A program made the position numbers and the translations under genes. DNA of 7,469 bases. Origin: Dysgonamonadaceae bacterium (GTDB taxonomy: Bacteria > Bacteroidota > Bacteroidia > Bacteroidales > Azobacteroidaceae). The notes under the pieces are model-generated. The model searched no databases. It saw only the letters and a list, made by a program, of their open reading frames with translations, and was not told where the DNA came from. Shown one piece after another: positions 1 to 6,539 of the stretch (positions within the stretch are counted from its first letter, which is position 1; each line of letters begins with the position of its first letter). The stretch lies in contig JAIRRK010000133.1 of assembly GCA_031256015.1 (NCBI GenBank), positions 1 to 7,469 on the forward strand. Direction: 5' to 3'.

Positions 1-20
1 AATAAAAAACAATCGGAAGA

Positions 21-1094
21 ATGAATATTTTTGTCTTCGGAACGAGAGGGTTCCCTTACATACAAGGAGGAGTAGAAAAACATTGCGAGAGTTTGTATCC
101 TTTACTTCCTTCCCAATGCCAAATAATTGTTTTCAGACGAAAACCTTATGTGAAGGAACTTGATGTGCACTATGAAAATATTCGGTTCATAGATCTCCCT
201 TCTACGAAAATAAAAGGATTGGAAGCGTTGATTCATTCATTTTTATCTACTTTCTATTTGTTGTTTAAAAAAACGGATATTGTACATATTCATAATATCG
301 GTCCTGCATTCTTTTCTCCGTTACTGAAATTAAGGCGGAGAAAAATAATTCTCACTTATCATAGTCCGAATTACGAGCATAAAAAATGGAATTTCATCGG
401 AAAAACCCTCTTAAGAATAAGCGAAAAAATTGCATTATCGACATCGGACACAATCATTTTTGTGAGTAATAAACAAATCAATAAGTACAACAAGAAGATA
501 AAAGAGAAATCCGTTTTTATTCCAAATGGAATAAATCCTCCTCAAATATCTTCGGATACTCGTTTCTTGAATTCTTGGAATTTGATTCCTCAAAAATATA
601 TTTTGGCGGTGGGACGAATTACTCAGGAAAAAGGATTCGATTATTTAATCGGAGCTTTTCAAAAAGCGCAACTCTCGGCTGAATACAAGTTAGTGATAGC
701 AGGAGGTGCGGATGCGGAACAATCTTATTTTAATTCATTGAAAAAAATGACTTCTCAAAATGTGATTTTCACTGATTACATTTTTGGAGAAGCTCTGACT
801 CAGCTTTATTCTCATGCAGCTTTGTTTGTTCTTCCCTCCTTCAACGAGGGGTTTCCGATAGTATTGCTTGAAGCAATGAGCTACCGGTTACCGATAGCGG
901 CAAGTGACATCGAAGCCGATAAAGAAATAGAACTTCCCGATGATTCTTATTTCCCGGTAGGAAACGAAGAGGCTTTGGCCGAAAAAATCCGAGAAAAGAT
1001 AACAGCACCGCACCGAAATATCGAGTATGATTTATCCCGCCTCAATTGGAAAAACATCGCGGAACAAACAACAAAGGTGTACGAAAAGAAATAA
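21..1094 (+). CDS. GT4-type (GT-B fold) glycosyltransferase, probable surface polysaccharide synthesis
   Basis: Predicted cytoplasmic or membrane-associated enzyme that moves a sugar from a nucleotide donor to a growing glycan; donor and acceptor cannot be read from the sequence. The 357 residues match the usual size of retaining GT4 enzymes. The N-terminal domain opens with a beta strand and a GTRGFP-x3-GGVEKH glycine-rich motif (residues 7-21), as in family members acting on capsule or O-antigen. The C-terminal donor domain has AVGRITQEKG (196-205; R199 and K204 fit the donor-phosphate-binding pair) and the E-x7-E signature (E276, E284) in NEGFPIVLLE. There is no signal peptide. The ATG at 21 is preceded by GGAAGA abutting the start codon, too close for a normal ribosome site, which is usual in Bacteroidota. 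Only 20 nt lie upstream, so membership of an operon entering from the left is inferred. It looks more A/T-rich than the other genes here, as is common in transferred polysaccharide genes. Class is secure; specificity is unknown. Confidence 0.9.
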   Translation: MNIFVFGTRGFPYIQGGVEKHCESLYPLLPSQCQIIVFRRKPYVKELDVHYENIRFIDLPSTKIKGLEALIHSFLSTFYLLFKKTDIVHIHNIGPAFFSPLLKLRRRKIILTYHSPNYEHKKWNFIGKTLLRISEKIALSTSDTIIFVSNKQINKYNKKIKEKSVFIPNGINPPQISSDTRFLNSWNLIPQKYILAVGRITQEKGFDYLIGAFQKAQLSAEYKLVIAGGADAEQSYFNSLKKMTSQNVIFTDYIFGEALTQLYSHAALFVLPSFNEGFPIVLLEAMSYRLPIAASDIEADKEIELPDDSYFPVGNEEALAEKIREKITAPHRNIEYDLSRLNWKNIAEQTTKVYEKK

Positions 1095-1101
1095 TGAAAA
1101 G

Positions 1102-1177
1102 GACATCCCTCAATTCTAATTGAGAACCTCTCTCAATTCTAATTGAGGACACCCCTCAATTCTAATTGAGGACTGTA
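1102..1177. repeat. Three 16-bp palindromes in a strict 23-bp tandem period
   Basis: The palindrome CTCAATTCTAATTGAG occurs without a mismatch at 1109-1124, 1132-1147 and 1155-1170, so starts are exactly 23 bp apart. The 7-nt linkers differ: gacatcc (1102-1108), aacctct (1125-1131), gacaccc (1148-1154) and gactgta (1171-1177); three of the four begin with gac. Each copy has 7-bp arms around a CT centre, or a 6-bp stem with a TCTA loop if folded as RNA. The array nearly fills the 89-bp gap between the convergent glycosyltransferase and DUF2520 genes. I do not see another copy elsewhere in the window. Possible roles are a double-strand-reading termination or mRNA 3'-end structure, a protein-binding array, or a slippage-prone tandem repeat. 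No family name is assigned. Confidence 0.93.
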
Positions 1178-1178
1178 A

Positions 1179-1201
1179 CCCGCTTAGAGGTTCTCTGCGG
1201 G
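1179..1201. terminator. Candidate bidirectional hairpin at the 3' ends of two convergent genes
   Basis: CCCGC (1179-1183) pairs with GCGGG (1197-1201), and inside it AGAG (1186-1189) pairs with CTCT (1193-1196) around a GTT loop. This gives nine base pairs with a 2-nt bulge. The hairpin follows the repeat array on the + strand and covers the stop codon and last codons of the DUF2520 gene on the - strand. Neither side carries a clear T-tract, so it does not fit a canonical intrinsic terminator. It may act as a 3'-end stabiliser or help factor-dependent termination. The pairing is seen; the role is inferred. Confidence 0.35.
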
Positions 1202-1987
1202 GGGAAGCTGAGATTTACGATAAATTCCCTCGCTCAGCATTTTGTACAGCTCGTATTTTTCGGGGTCGTTTTTCAATAAATCCAACTGTTTGTCTATTAC
1301 GTTTCGGTCGTATCGGACGGCCGGGCCGGTCTGAGCCTCTTTCGGATTCAACTTTTTGATTTTGTTTGCCGTTTCGGTTATCAAAGGAATCAATAACTCT
1401 TTCGATAAACCTTCTTTTTCGATGATTTCGATTGCATTCACGTAGATATGATTGGTGAAATTACAGGCGAAAACGGCAGCTAAGTGCAGGTATTCCCTTT
1501 TCTCGGAAGACAGGAAAAAAACTTTTTTCGAGAGAACGGATGCAAAATCCTTCAAAAAGAGTTCGTCGTCGGCATTATTTGCCTCGATGAAAAGAGGAAT
1601 CGCCGTAAAAGAAATCGCCCTTGTTTTGCTGAAAGTTTGCAAGGGATAGATAACGCCGTAGCGTTTGATTCCCGCGGCGGCGAAAATATCGGCAGGAATG
1701 CTTCCGGCAGTATGCAGCCATAATCCGTTCTTCGGTTTTATCCGTTTAATCAATTCGGGAAGAACGGAATCTTTCACGGAGAAAAGATAAATATCGGCAT
1801 CCGGAACGATTTCGTCTGTTTGATTGGTATAGTCGGAGCGAAGGCTTTTCCCCAATTTCTTTGCCGACTCAAGCGTATGACTATACACTTGCGCCACAAC
1901 GAAACCTTTCTTTTTCAGGTTTTGTCCGATTTGCGTTGCCGCATTTCCGGCTCCGATAAGGACAATTGTATTCTTCAAAATATCCAT
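1184..1987 (-). CDS. Rossmann-like / DUF2520 domain NAD(P)-binding protein
   Basis: Cytoplasmic protein of 267 residues with the two-domain layout of the Rossmann-like plus DUF2520 family, related in fold to F420-dependent NADP reductases, pyrroline-5-carboxylate reductase and 6-phosphogluconate-type dehydrogenases. Near the N-terminus IVLIGAGNAATQIG (residues 8-21) is a dinucleotide-binding loop. It is followed by SVKD (70-73), HTAGSIP (92-98) and YPLQTFS (114-120), which line the cofactor and substrate cleft in this family. The helical C-terminal half carries HLAAVFACNFTNH (168-180) and GPAVRYD (221-227), the typical DUF2520 marks. The substrate is not established, so it is best called a putative oxidoreductase. 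The ATG at 1987 places the Rossmann strand right after the start, as expected. It is transcribed away from the DUF5686 gene across a 115-bp divergent region and converges on the glycosyltransferase. The stop codon lies within a hairpin. Full length, no damage seen. Confidence 0.88.
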   Translation of the reverse strand: MDILKNTIVLIGAGNAATQIGQNLKKKGFVVAQVYSHTLESAKKLGKSLRSDYTNQTDEIVPDADIYLFSVKDSVLPELIKRIKPKNGLWLHTAGSIPADIFAAAGIKRYGVIYPLQTFSKTRAISFTAIPLFIEANNADDELFLKDFASVLSKKVFFLSSEKREYLHLAAVFACNFTNHIYVNAIEIIEKEGLSKELLIPLITETANKIKKLNPKEAQTGPAVRYDRNVIDKQLDLLKNDPEKYELYKMLSEGIYRKSQLPPAENL

Positions 1988-2047
1988 GTTTGTATTTCTC
2001 TATATGGAGTTTTTCCCGGTGAAGTTCGTTTTCGTCACGAGGTTTTC

Positions 2048-2078
2048 CTGTTTTGTTCAATATTTTCAACTACTTTTG
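2048..2078 (+). promoter_or_regulatory. Candidate Bacteroidota sigma-ABfr-type promoter for the DUF5686 gene
   Basis: TACTTTTG at 2071-2078 fits the -7 consensus TAnnTTTG, and the following CG gives the common TTTGCG form. The -33 element is imperfect: CTG at 2048-2050 sits at the ideal 20-nt spacing, while a true TTG at 2053-2055 is only 15 nt away. Transcription would start near 2083-2086, leaving a leader of under 20 nt before the ATG at 2103. This is supported by the -7 match and position only. Confidence 0.55.
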
Positions 2079-2086
2079 CGAAAGTA
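2071..2086. promoter_or_regulatory. Palindrome joining the + strand -7 box to a possible - strand -7 box
   Basis: TACTTTTGCGAAAGTA is a perfect inverted repeat with 6-bp arms (2071-2076 and 2081-2086) around TGCG. Read on the - strand it gives TACTTTCG (2086 down to 2079), one mismatch from TAnnTTTG, about 91 nt upstream of the DUF2520 start. No TTG lies at the right distance for the - strand, so that promoter is weak or needs help. The symmetry could also be an operator. The inverted repeat is certain; its function is inferred. Confidence 0.35.
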
Positions 2087-2102
2087 AGAATTTTTCACCG
2101 AA

Positions 2103-4298
2103 ATGAAAATAAATAGATTCCGTTTATTCTTTTTAGCAAGTTGGCTTTGTATTTCTTTTTCTCTTTCTCTTTGGGCAAACAAAACTCCGGTCGAAATTAA
2201 TTATGCCGTCATGAACATGCAGGCACTTCGTTATTATCCGTTTACCGAAGAGGCCGATTCCATTGTTCTGTCGTTGTCGGATAACGCGGAGTGTTACCGG
2301 ACCGATTCTTCCGTTTATCGGAAAACGACTGTTAATGCAATAGGCAACAGAGAATTGCTCGAGAATCAACTGAATCGCTTCGCCGTGTCGAGTCCCATAA
2401 TCTTCCGAACACTTATCGGGCCTTATCTGCCGTGGCTGCAATATGCAACATTCCTGAAAGAAAATGATAACAGAAACTTGGTTTTAACAATCGGACTTCA
2501 CGAAGAGTCCGATAACGATACATCGGAATTAAAAAATGAAGGCATTTACGGCTTCTTGGGGAAAAAGAATGTGAAAACCCTTCTGGATAATTTACAGGAA
2601 GAGGTGGATTTATTCAAAAAAACAAACGAAGCCAAATTATCCCGCGTGAAAAGTCCTTTGTATCGCAAAGAGATGAATCATTTTCGTTATTATAAATCCT
2701 CGACGGAAATCCTCGACGGAGAAGAAGTCTTGGAAATTGCGTTTTACCCGAAGAAGAAAGATTTATTGTCGTATGTAGGATATTTGTATGTAACAACGTC
2801 ACTGCCTCACAGATTGGTGAAAACAAAATTCACCCTGAATAATCCGGACGGAATAAGTTCCGCAAACAGGTTATTTACTCAGTATTTCAAACCAAAGGAC
2901 GATGCAAGTGATTTGCAAAGAGAAGAATACGCATGGAATTTCGGCGACGACCTGAAAGGAAGCATTCAGGTAAACAGATTGATTGATTACACGAATGAAA
3001 AAGATTCTCTTTCGCCCGCCGAAAAGCAAGCCGGGAATCTGGAAACTTTATCCTATCAAACCAAAGCATATCGAAACTTCAAAGCAGTGAGCCGTCTTCT
3101 CTTAACGGATTATTTTTCTTTGGGAGGAGAAAGAGGCCTTTTCGAACTGGGAGAAGTCAGTGAAATGTTCAGTCACAACGAGCAGGAAGGCTTCCGATTC
3201 AAAGCCGGAGCCAACACCACTCTTCAGTTAAATAAACATTGGTTATTGGGAGGATATTGGGCCTACGGAACAAAAGACAAACAATGGAAGCATCGAAGCG
3301 ATATTCTTTATTCGTTTCTTCCGAAAGAAAGAGATATTTGGGAATTTCCGAAGCGTTTGTTAAGAATGACTTACGTCTCCGATTTGAACATTCCGGGAGA
3401 AGACATATTAACCGGTAATCGTGACTTTATCTTGTATTCTTTTTCTCACAAGGCGACTCGCGACATGTCTTTGCAAAAGTCGTTGGTAATCGATTACGAG
3501 CACGAATGGAATAAATTTTTTTCGTTTAAAGTCGGAGGAAGATACTTGAATGATAAGCCGGTCGGTCGCTTGCAATATCTCTCCGAAAAGAGGGGAGAAA
3601 TAAAGGAGATTACTTTTTCCGAGTTGGATTTTTCTTTTCGGTATGCTCCGAGAGAGGCTTTTTTTCAGGTAAGAGAAAAAAGAAAGTATTTGCGAAAAGG
3701 AAGTTTTGAATTGAACTTAAATCATCGGGTCGGATTGAAAGATGTGCTGGGCTCGGATTATCGGTATCATATTACGTATCTGAACGCATACAAAGAATTT
3801 CTTCTTCCGGCCAATTCGGGTCGGTTGGAACTGGAGGTTTCCGGACAAAAAGTGTGGAACGCTCTTCCTTTTCCTTTTTTGTTTATTAAGGGAAATCAGA
3901 GTTATATCTTCAACTCAAGCGATTACAATTTGATGAATTTTTCCGAGTTTATTTCGGATGATTACATCTCCGGGAAAGTCAATCTTCAATTCAAATGGTC
4001 TCCTTTCCGATTTTTCTCCGAGAAAAGCAAAGTAAAGACCAATTTAGGCTTGAAAGCATTGTACGGGCCTTTGTCCGACAAAAACAACCCCGATTTCAAT
4101 CCGGAGCTTTTTACTCTAAACGATGCGATAACGCCTTTGGGAAACAAACCGTACATGGAGATGAATATCGGCTTTTCCAACCTGTTGAAATTTTTCCGGT
4201 TGGAATGGGTTCAGCGTTTAAGCTATTTGGAAGCAGGCAAAGACGGACAAAAAAAGCGCAAAGGTTCTTTGTTTGTCACAGTCGATTTTTCGTTTTGA
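2103..4298 (+). CDS. DUF5686-type predicted outer-membrane beta-barrel protein
   Basis: A 731-residue exported protein resembling the DUF5686 family of Bacteroidota. Residues 1-25 form a signal peptide: basic MKINRFR, a hydrophobic stretch, and likely cleavage after LWA (A25). C16 is not in a lipobox, so a lipoprotein is unlikely. Residues about 26-330 are a soluble, presumably periplasmic part. From about 335 to the end the chain is rich in alternating aromatic and polar strands, including a family-like block FSLGGERGLFELGEVSEMFS (338-357), then RFKAGANT (365-372) and LLGGYWAYGTKDKQWK (381-396). It ends in FVTVDFSF with a terminal phenylalanine, the usual signal for BamA-dependent barrel insertion. 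Many relatives begin with a carboxypeptidase-regulatory-like beta-sandwich; none is recognisable here, so this is a short form. The ATG at 2103 is chosen because it gives a complete signal peptide just after the -7 box. Molecular function is unknown; a cell-envelope role is inferred. Confidence 0.8.
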   Translation: MKINRFRLFFLASWLCISFSLSLWANKTPVEINYAVMNMQALRYYPFTEEADSIVLSLSDNAECYRTDSSVYRKTTVNAIGNRELLENQLNRFAVSSPIIFRTLIGPYLPWLQYATFLKENDNRNLVLTIGLHEESDNDTSELKNEGIYGFLGKKNVKTLLDNLQEEVDLFKKTNEAKLSRVKSPLYRKEMNHFRYYKSSTEILDGEEVLEIAFYPKKKDLLSYVGYLYVTTSLPHRLVKTKFTLNNPDGISSANRLFTQYFKPKDDASDLQREEYAWNFGDDLKGSIQVNRLIDYTNEKDSLSPAEKQAGNLETLSYQTKAYRNFKAVSRLLLTDYFSLGGERGLFELGEVSEMFSHNEQEGFRFKAGANTTLQLNKHWLLGGYWAYGTKDKQWKHRSDILYSFLPKERDIWEFPKRLLRMTYVSDLNIPGEDILTGNRDFILYSFSHKATRDMSLQKSLVIDYEHEWNKFFSFKVGGRYLNDKPVGRLQYLSEKRGEIKEITFSELDFSFRYAPREAFFQVREKRKYLRKGSFELNLNHRVGLKDVLGSDYRYHITYLNAYKEFLLPANSGRLELEVSGQKVWNALPFPFLFIKGNQSYIFNSSDYNLMNFSEFISDDYISGKVNLQFKWSPFRFFSEKSKVKTNLGLKALYGPLSDKNNPDFNPELFTLNDAITPLGNKPYMEMNIGFSNLLKFFRLEWVQRLSYLEAGKDGQKKRKGSLFVTVDFSF

Positions 4299-4357
4299 GA
4301 GAAGCTTCATCGGTTCCGTTGCTATCTCGAACCCACGTTAAATAAGGACATAAGAAG

Positions 4358-4388
4358 TTGTTTTATCGTCCGAAACTGACTATCTTTG
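4358..4388 (+). promoter_or_regulatory. Near-consensus Bacteroidota promoter for metG
   Basis: TTG at 4358-4360 and TATCTTTG at 4381-4388 are separated by 20 nt, matching the TTG-N19-21-TAnnTTTG arrangement of the primary sigma factor in Bacteroidota. Predicted transcription start is near 4393-4397, which gives metG a leader of roughly 105 nt. It lies in the 201-nt gap after the DUF5686 gene, so metG probably has its own transcript. Confidence 0.72.
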
Positions 4389-4413
4389 CCGTCGATATAA
4401 ATAATACGAAACT

Positions 4414-4457
4414 GCGGTTTTGATTTTTATTGAATGGCGTATAAAATCGCTTTTTTT
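4414..4457 (+). terminator. Terminator-like hairpin with T7 tract inside the metG leader (possible attenuator)
   Basis: GCGGTTTT (4414-4421) can pair with AAAATCGC (4443-4450), giving eight pairs including one G-U, around a 21-nt loop. Seven T residues follow at once (4451-4457). The stem is AU-rich and the loop long, so it would be a weak terminator. It lies after the predicted metG promoter and about 40 nt before the start codon, the position expected of an attenuator, but no competing anti-terminator or known riboswitch motif is evident. It could instead stop read-through from the DUF5686 gene. Confidence 0.3.
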
Positions 4458-4499
4458 ATATAAGTTGATGTTTCAAAAAACAATAAAGATATTTCAGTT

Positions 4500-6539
4500 A
4501 TGAATAAAAGATTCAAAAGAACGCTGATAACTTCGGCGTTGCCTTATGCAAACGGTCCCGTTCATATCGGACACCTTGCCGGAGTTTATGTTCCCGCCGA
4601 TATTTATGCACGTTATCTTCGCCTGAAAGGTCAAGAAGTCTTGTTTATCGGAGGCTCGGACGAACACGGAGTGCCTATTGCTCTGAAAGCAAAGGCAGAA
4701 GGTGTTACGCCTCAGGAAATTGTAGACCGTTACCATTTTCTGATTAAAAAGTCTTTCGAAGACTTTGGAATCACTTTTGATATTTATTCTCGAACTTCAT
4801 CCGAAATACACCATCAAACGGCTTCCGATTTTTTCAGGAAGTTGTATGATAAAGGCGAGTTCATCGAAAAAACATCGGAACAATATTACGACGAAGAAGC
4901 AAAACAATTTCTGGCCGATCGCTATATTACAGGTACTTGTCCGTACTGTCGAAGTGAAAATGCGTATGGAGACCAATGCGAAACTTGCGGAACATCATTA
5001 AGTCCGTTGGATTTGATAAATCCGAAGTCAACTATTTCGGGAAGCGTCCCTGTTTTAAAGGAAACAAAGCATTGGTATCTTCCTTTGGACAAGCACGAAG
5101 CTTGGTTGAAGAAATGGATACTGGAAAATCATAAAGAATGGAAAACCAATGTATACGGACAATGTAAATCGTGGTTGGAAATGGGATTACAACCTCGTGC
5201 CGTAAGTCGCGATTTGGATTGGGGAGTGCCGGTTCCGGTAGAAGGAGCTGAAGGAAAAGTCCTTTATGTTTGGTTCGATGCTCCGATCGGCTATATCTCC
5301 AATACAATCGAATTGCTTCCGAATGATTGGGAAAAATGGTGGAAAGAAGAAGATACCAAACTGCTCCATTTTATCGGAAAAGACAATATCGTTTTTCATT
5401 GCATTGTCTTTCCGGCCATGTTGAAAGCTGACGGAAGTTATATTCTTCCGGAAAATGTTCCGGCGAATGAATTTCTGAATTTGGAAGGAGATAAAATATC
5501 CACTTCCCGGAATTGGGCTATCTGGTTACACGAATATTTGGAAGATTTTCCGGGCAAACAAGATGTATTGCGGTATGTGTTGACTGCCAATGCACCGGAA
5601 ACCAAAGACAATGATTTTACATGGAAAGATTTTCAAGCTCGGAATAACAACGAACTGGTAGCTATTTTGGGCAATTTCGTAAACAGGGCTTTGGTTCTGA
5701 CTCAAAAGTATGTTGAGGGAAAAATTCCGGTTCGAGGCGAATTAACCGATTATGATAAACAAACATGGGAAGAGTTTATCGGAGTCAAAAAAGAAATGGA
5801 AAATTACCTTGAACTCTATCGTTTCCGCGACGCATTGAAAGAAGCGATGAATTTAGCTCGCATCGGGAACAAATATTTGGCGGATACCGAGCCTTGGAAA
5901 ACAGCGAAAACAGATAAGGAAAGAACAGCAACTATCCTGAATATCAGTTTACAGATAACCGCTAACTTGGCAATTGCTTTTGAACCTTTCCTGCCGTTTA
6001 CTTCCGAGAAAATCAAAAGAATAATTAATAAAGAAACGTTGAACTGGTCGGAATTGGGAAGTATCGATTTGTTGAAACCCAATCATCCAATCAATCAACC
6101 GGAACTTTTATTCGAAAAGATAGAAGACGAAACAATTGAAAAGCAAATCCGAAAATTACAGGATACTAAAAAAGCGAATGACTCAAAAGAATTAAAAGCC
6201 GAACCGATAAAGGAAAATATAGTTTTTGACGATTTCACCAAGTTGGATATTCGTGTAGGTAAAGTATTGGAATGTACAAAAGTTCCCAAAGCGGATAAAT
6301 TACTTCAATTCAAGATTGACGACGGTTTAGGCGGACGGACTATCCTTTCGGGGATTGCAGCGCACTATAAAGCAGAAGAGCTAATCGGCCAGAATGTATG
6401 TTTTATTGCCAATTTAGCTCCTCGTACAATCAAGGGGATAGAATCGCAAGGGATGATTTTATCGGCCGAAAGTCCGGATGGACCGGTTTCCTTAATTCAA
6501 CCCGTGAGTGATATTCCTCCCGGAAGCAAGATCAGTTAA
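4500..6539 (+). CDS. metG: Methionyl-tRNA synthetase with C-terminal tRNA-binding domain
   Basis: Cytoplasmic class I aminoacyl-tRNA synthetase that activates methionine with ATP and charges initiator and elongator tRNA-Met. At 679 residues it is full length for the dimeric, E. coli-like long form. The catalytic Rossmann domain starts with [18 protein letters not shown] (8-25), containing the HIGH motif at 22-25. The zinc knuckle in the connective insertion is C147-x2-C150 and C160-x2-C163. The second signature loop reads KISTS (332-336) in place of KMSKS, keeping the first lysine but not the second. An alpha-helical anticodon-binding domain follows (about 365-540, with [15 protein letters not shown] and TEPWK). 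A lysine-rich linker (about 545-572) leads to an EMAPII/Trbp111-like OB fold (575-679; [12 protein letters not shown] and [11 protein letters not shown]), which binds tRNA and normally supports dimerisation. The ATG at 4500 is right for the family. It has its own promoter and a leader with a possible attenuator, and it overlaps the end of prs by 4 bp. Confidence 0.98.
   Translation: MNKRFKRTLITSALPYANGPVHIGHLAGVYVPADIYARYLRLKGQEVLFIGGSDEHGVPIALKAKAEGVTPQEIVDRYHFLIKKSFEDFGITFDIYSRTSSEIHHQTASDFFRKLYDKGEFIEKTSEQYYDEEAKQFLADRYITGTCPYCRSENAYGDQCETCGTSLSPLDLINPKSTISGSVPVLKETKHWYLPLDKHEAWLKKWILENHKEWKTNVYGQCKSWLEMGLQPRAVSRDLDWGVPVPVEGAEGKVLYVWFDAPIGYISNTIELLPNDWEKWWKEEDTKLLHFIGKDNIVFHCIVFPAMLKADGSYILPENVPANEFLNLEGDKISTSRNWAIWLHEYLEDFPGKQDVLRYVLTANAPETKDNDFTWKDFQARNNNELVAILGNFVNRALVLTQKYVEGKIPVRGELTDYDKQTWEEFIGVKKEMENYLELYRFRDALKEAMNLARIGNKYLADTEPWKTAKTDKERTATILNISLQITANLAIAFEPFLPFTSEKIKRIINKETLNWSELGSIDLLKPNHPINQPELLFEKIEDETIEKQIRKLQDTKKANDSKELKAEPIKENIVFDDFTKLDIRVGKVLECTKVPKADKLLQFKIDDGLGGRTILSGIAAHYKAEELIGQNVCFIANLAPRTIKGIESQGMILSAESPDGPVSLIQPVSDIPPGSKIS

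Noticed and set aside
1102..1177. CRISPR array
   Set aside because: The repeated core is only 16 bp and the linkers only 7 nt, far below CRISPR repeat and spacer sizes; there are no cas genes.
2017..2100. 7-bp inverted repeat CGGTGAA / TTCACCG as a stand-alone operator
   Set aside because: A 7-bp inverted match within about 115 bp is quite likely by chance, so it is mentioned only as an aside to the stronger palindrome.
1452..2116. Open frames on the + strand across the DUF2520 gene, including one from 1820 to 2116
   Set aside because: They lie antisense to a well-supported gene, show no recognisable domain and are low-complexity shadows; the same applies to the - strand frame 1881-2069 and to the short frames inside the DUF5686 gene and metG.
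2103..2180. Lipoprotein signal in the DUF5686 protein because of C16
   Set aside because: The residues before C16 (S-W-L) do not fit a lipobox, and a signal peptidase I site after LWA is more plausible.
4299..4357. Intrinsic terminator directly after the DUF5686 gene
   Set aside because: Only the short palindrome GAAGCTTC is near the stop codon; there is no stable stem followed by a T-tract before the metG promoter.
4389..4499. T-box, SAM or other known riboswitch upstream of metG
   Set aside because: No T-box consensus or recognisable SAM-riboswitch core is visible, and T-box control of synthetases is not expected in Bacteroidota.
2600..6500. Frequent TTCCGG-like hexamers as a possible DNA uptake or methylation signal
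   Set aside because: They fall mostly where proline ccg or glycine gga codons meet, so codon preference explains them; a genome-wide count would be needed to claim more.
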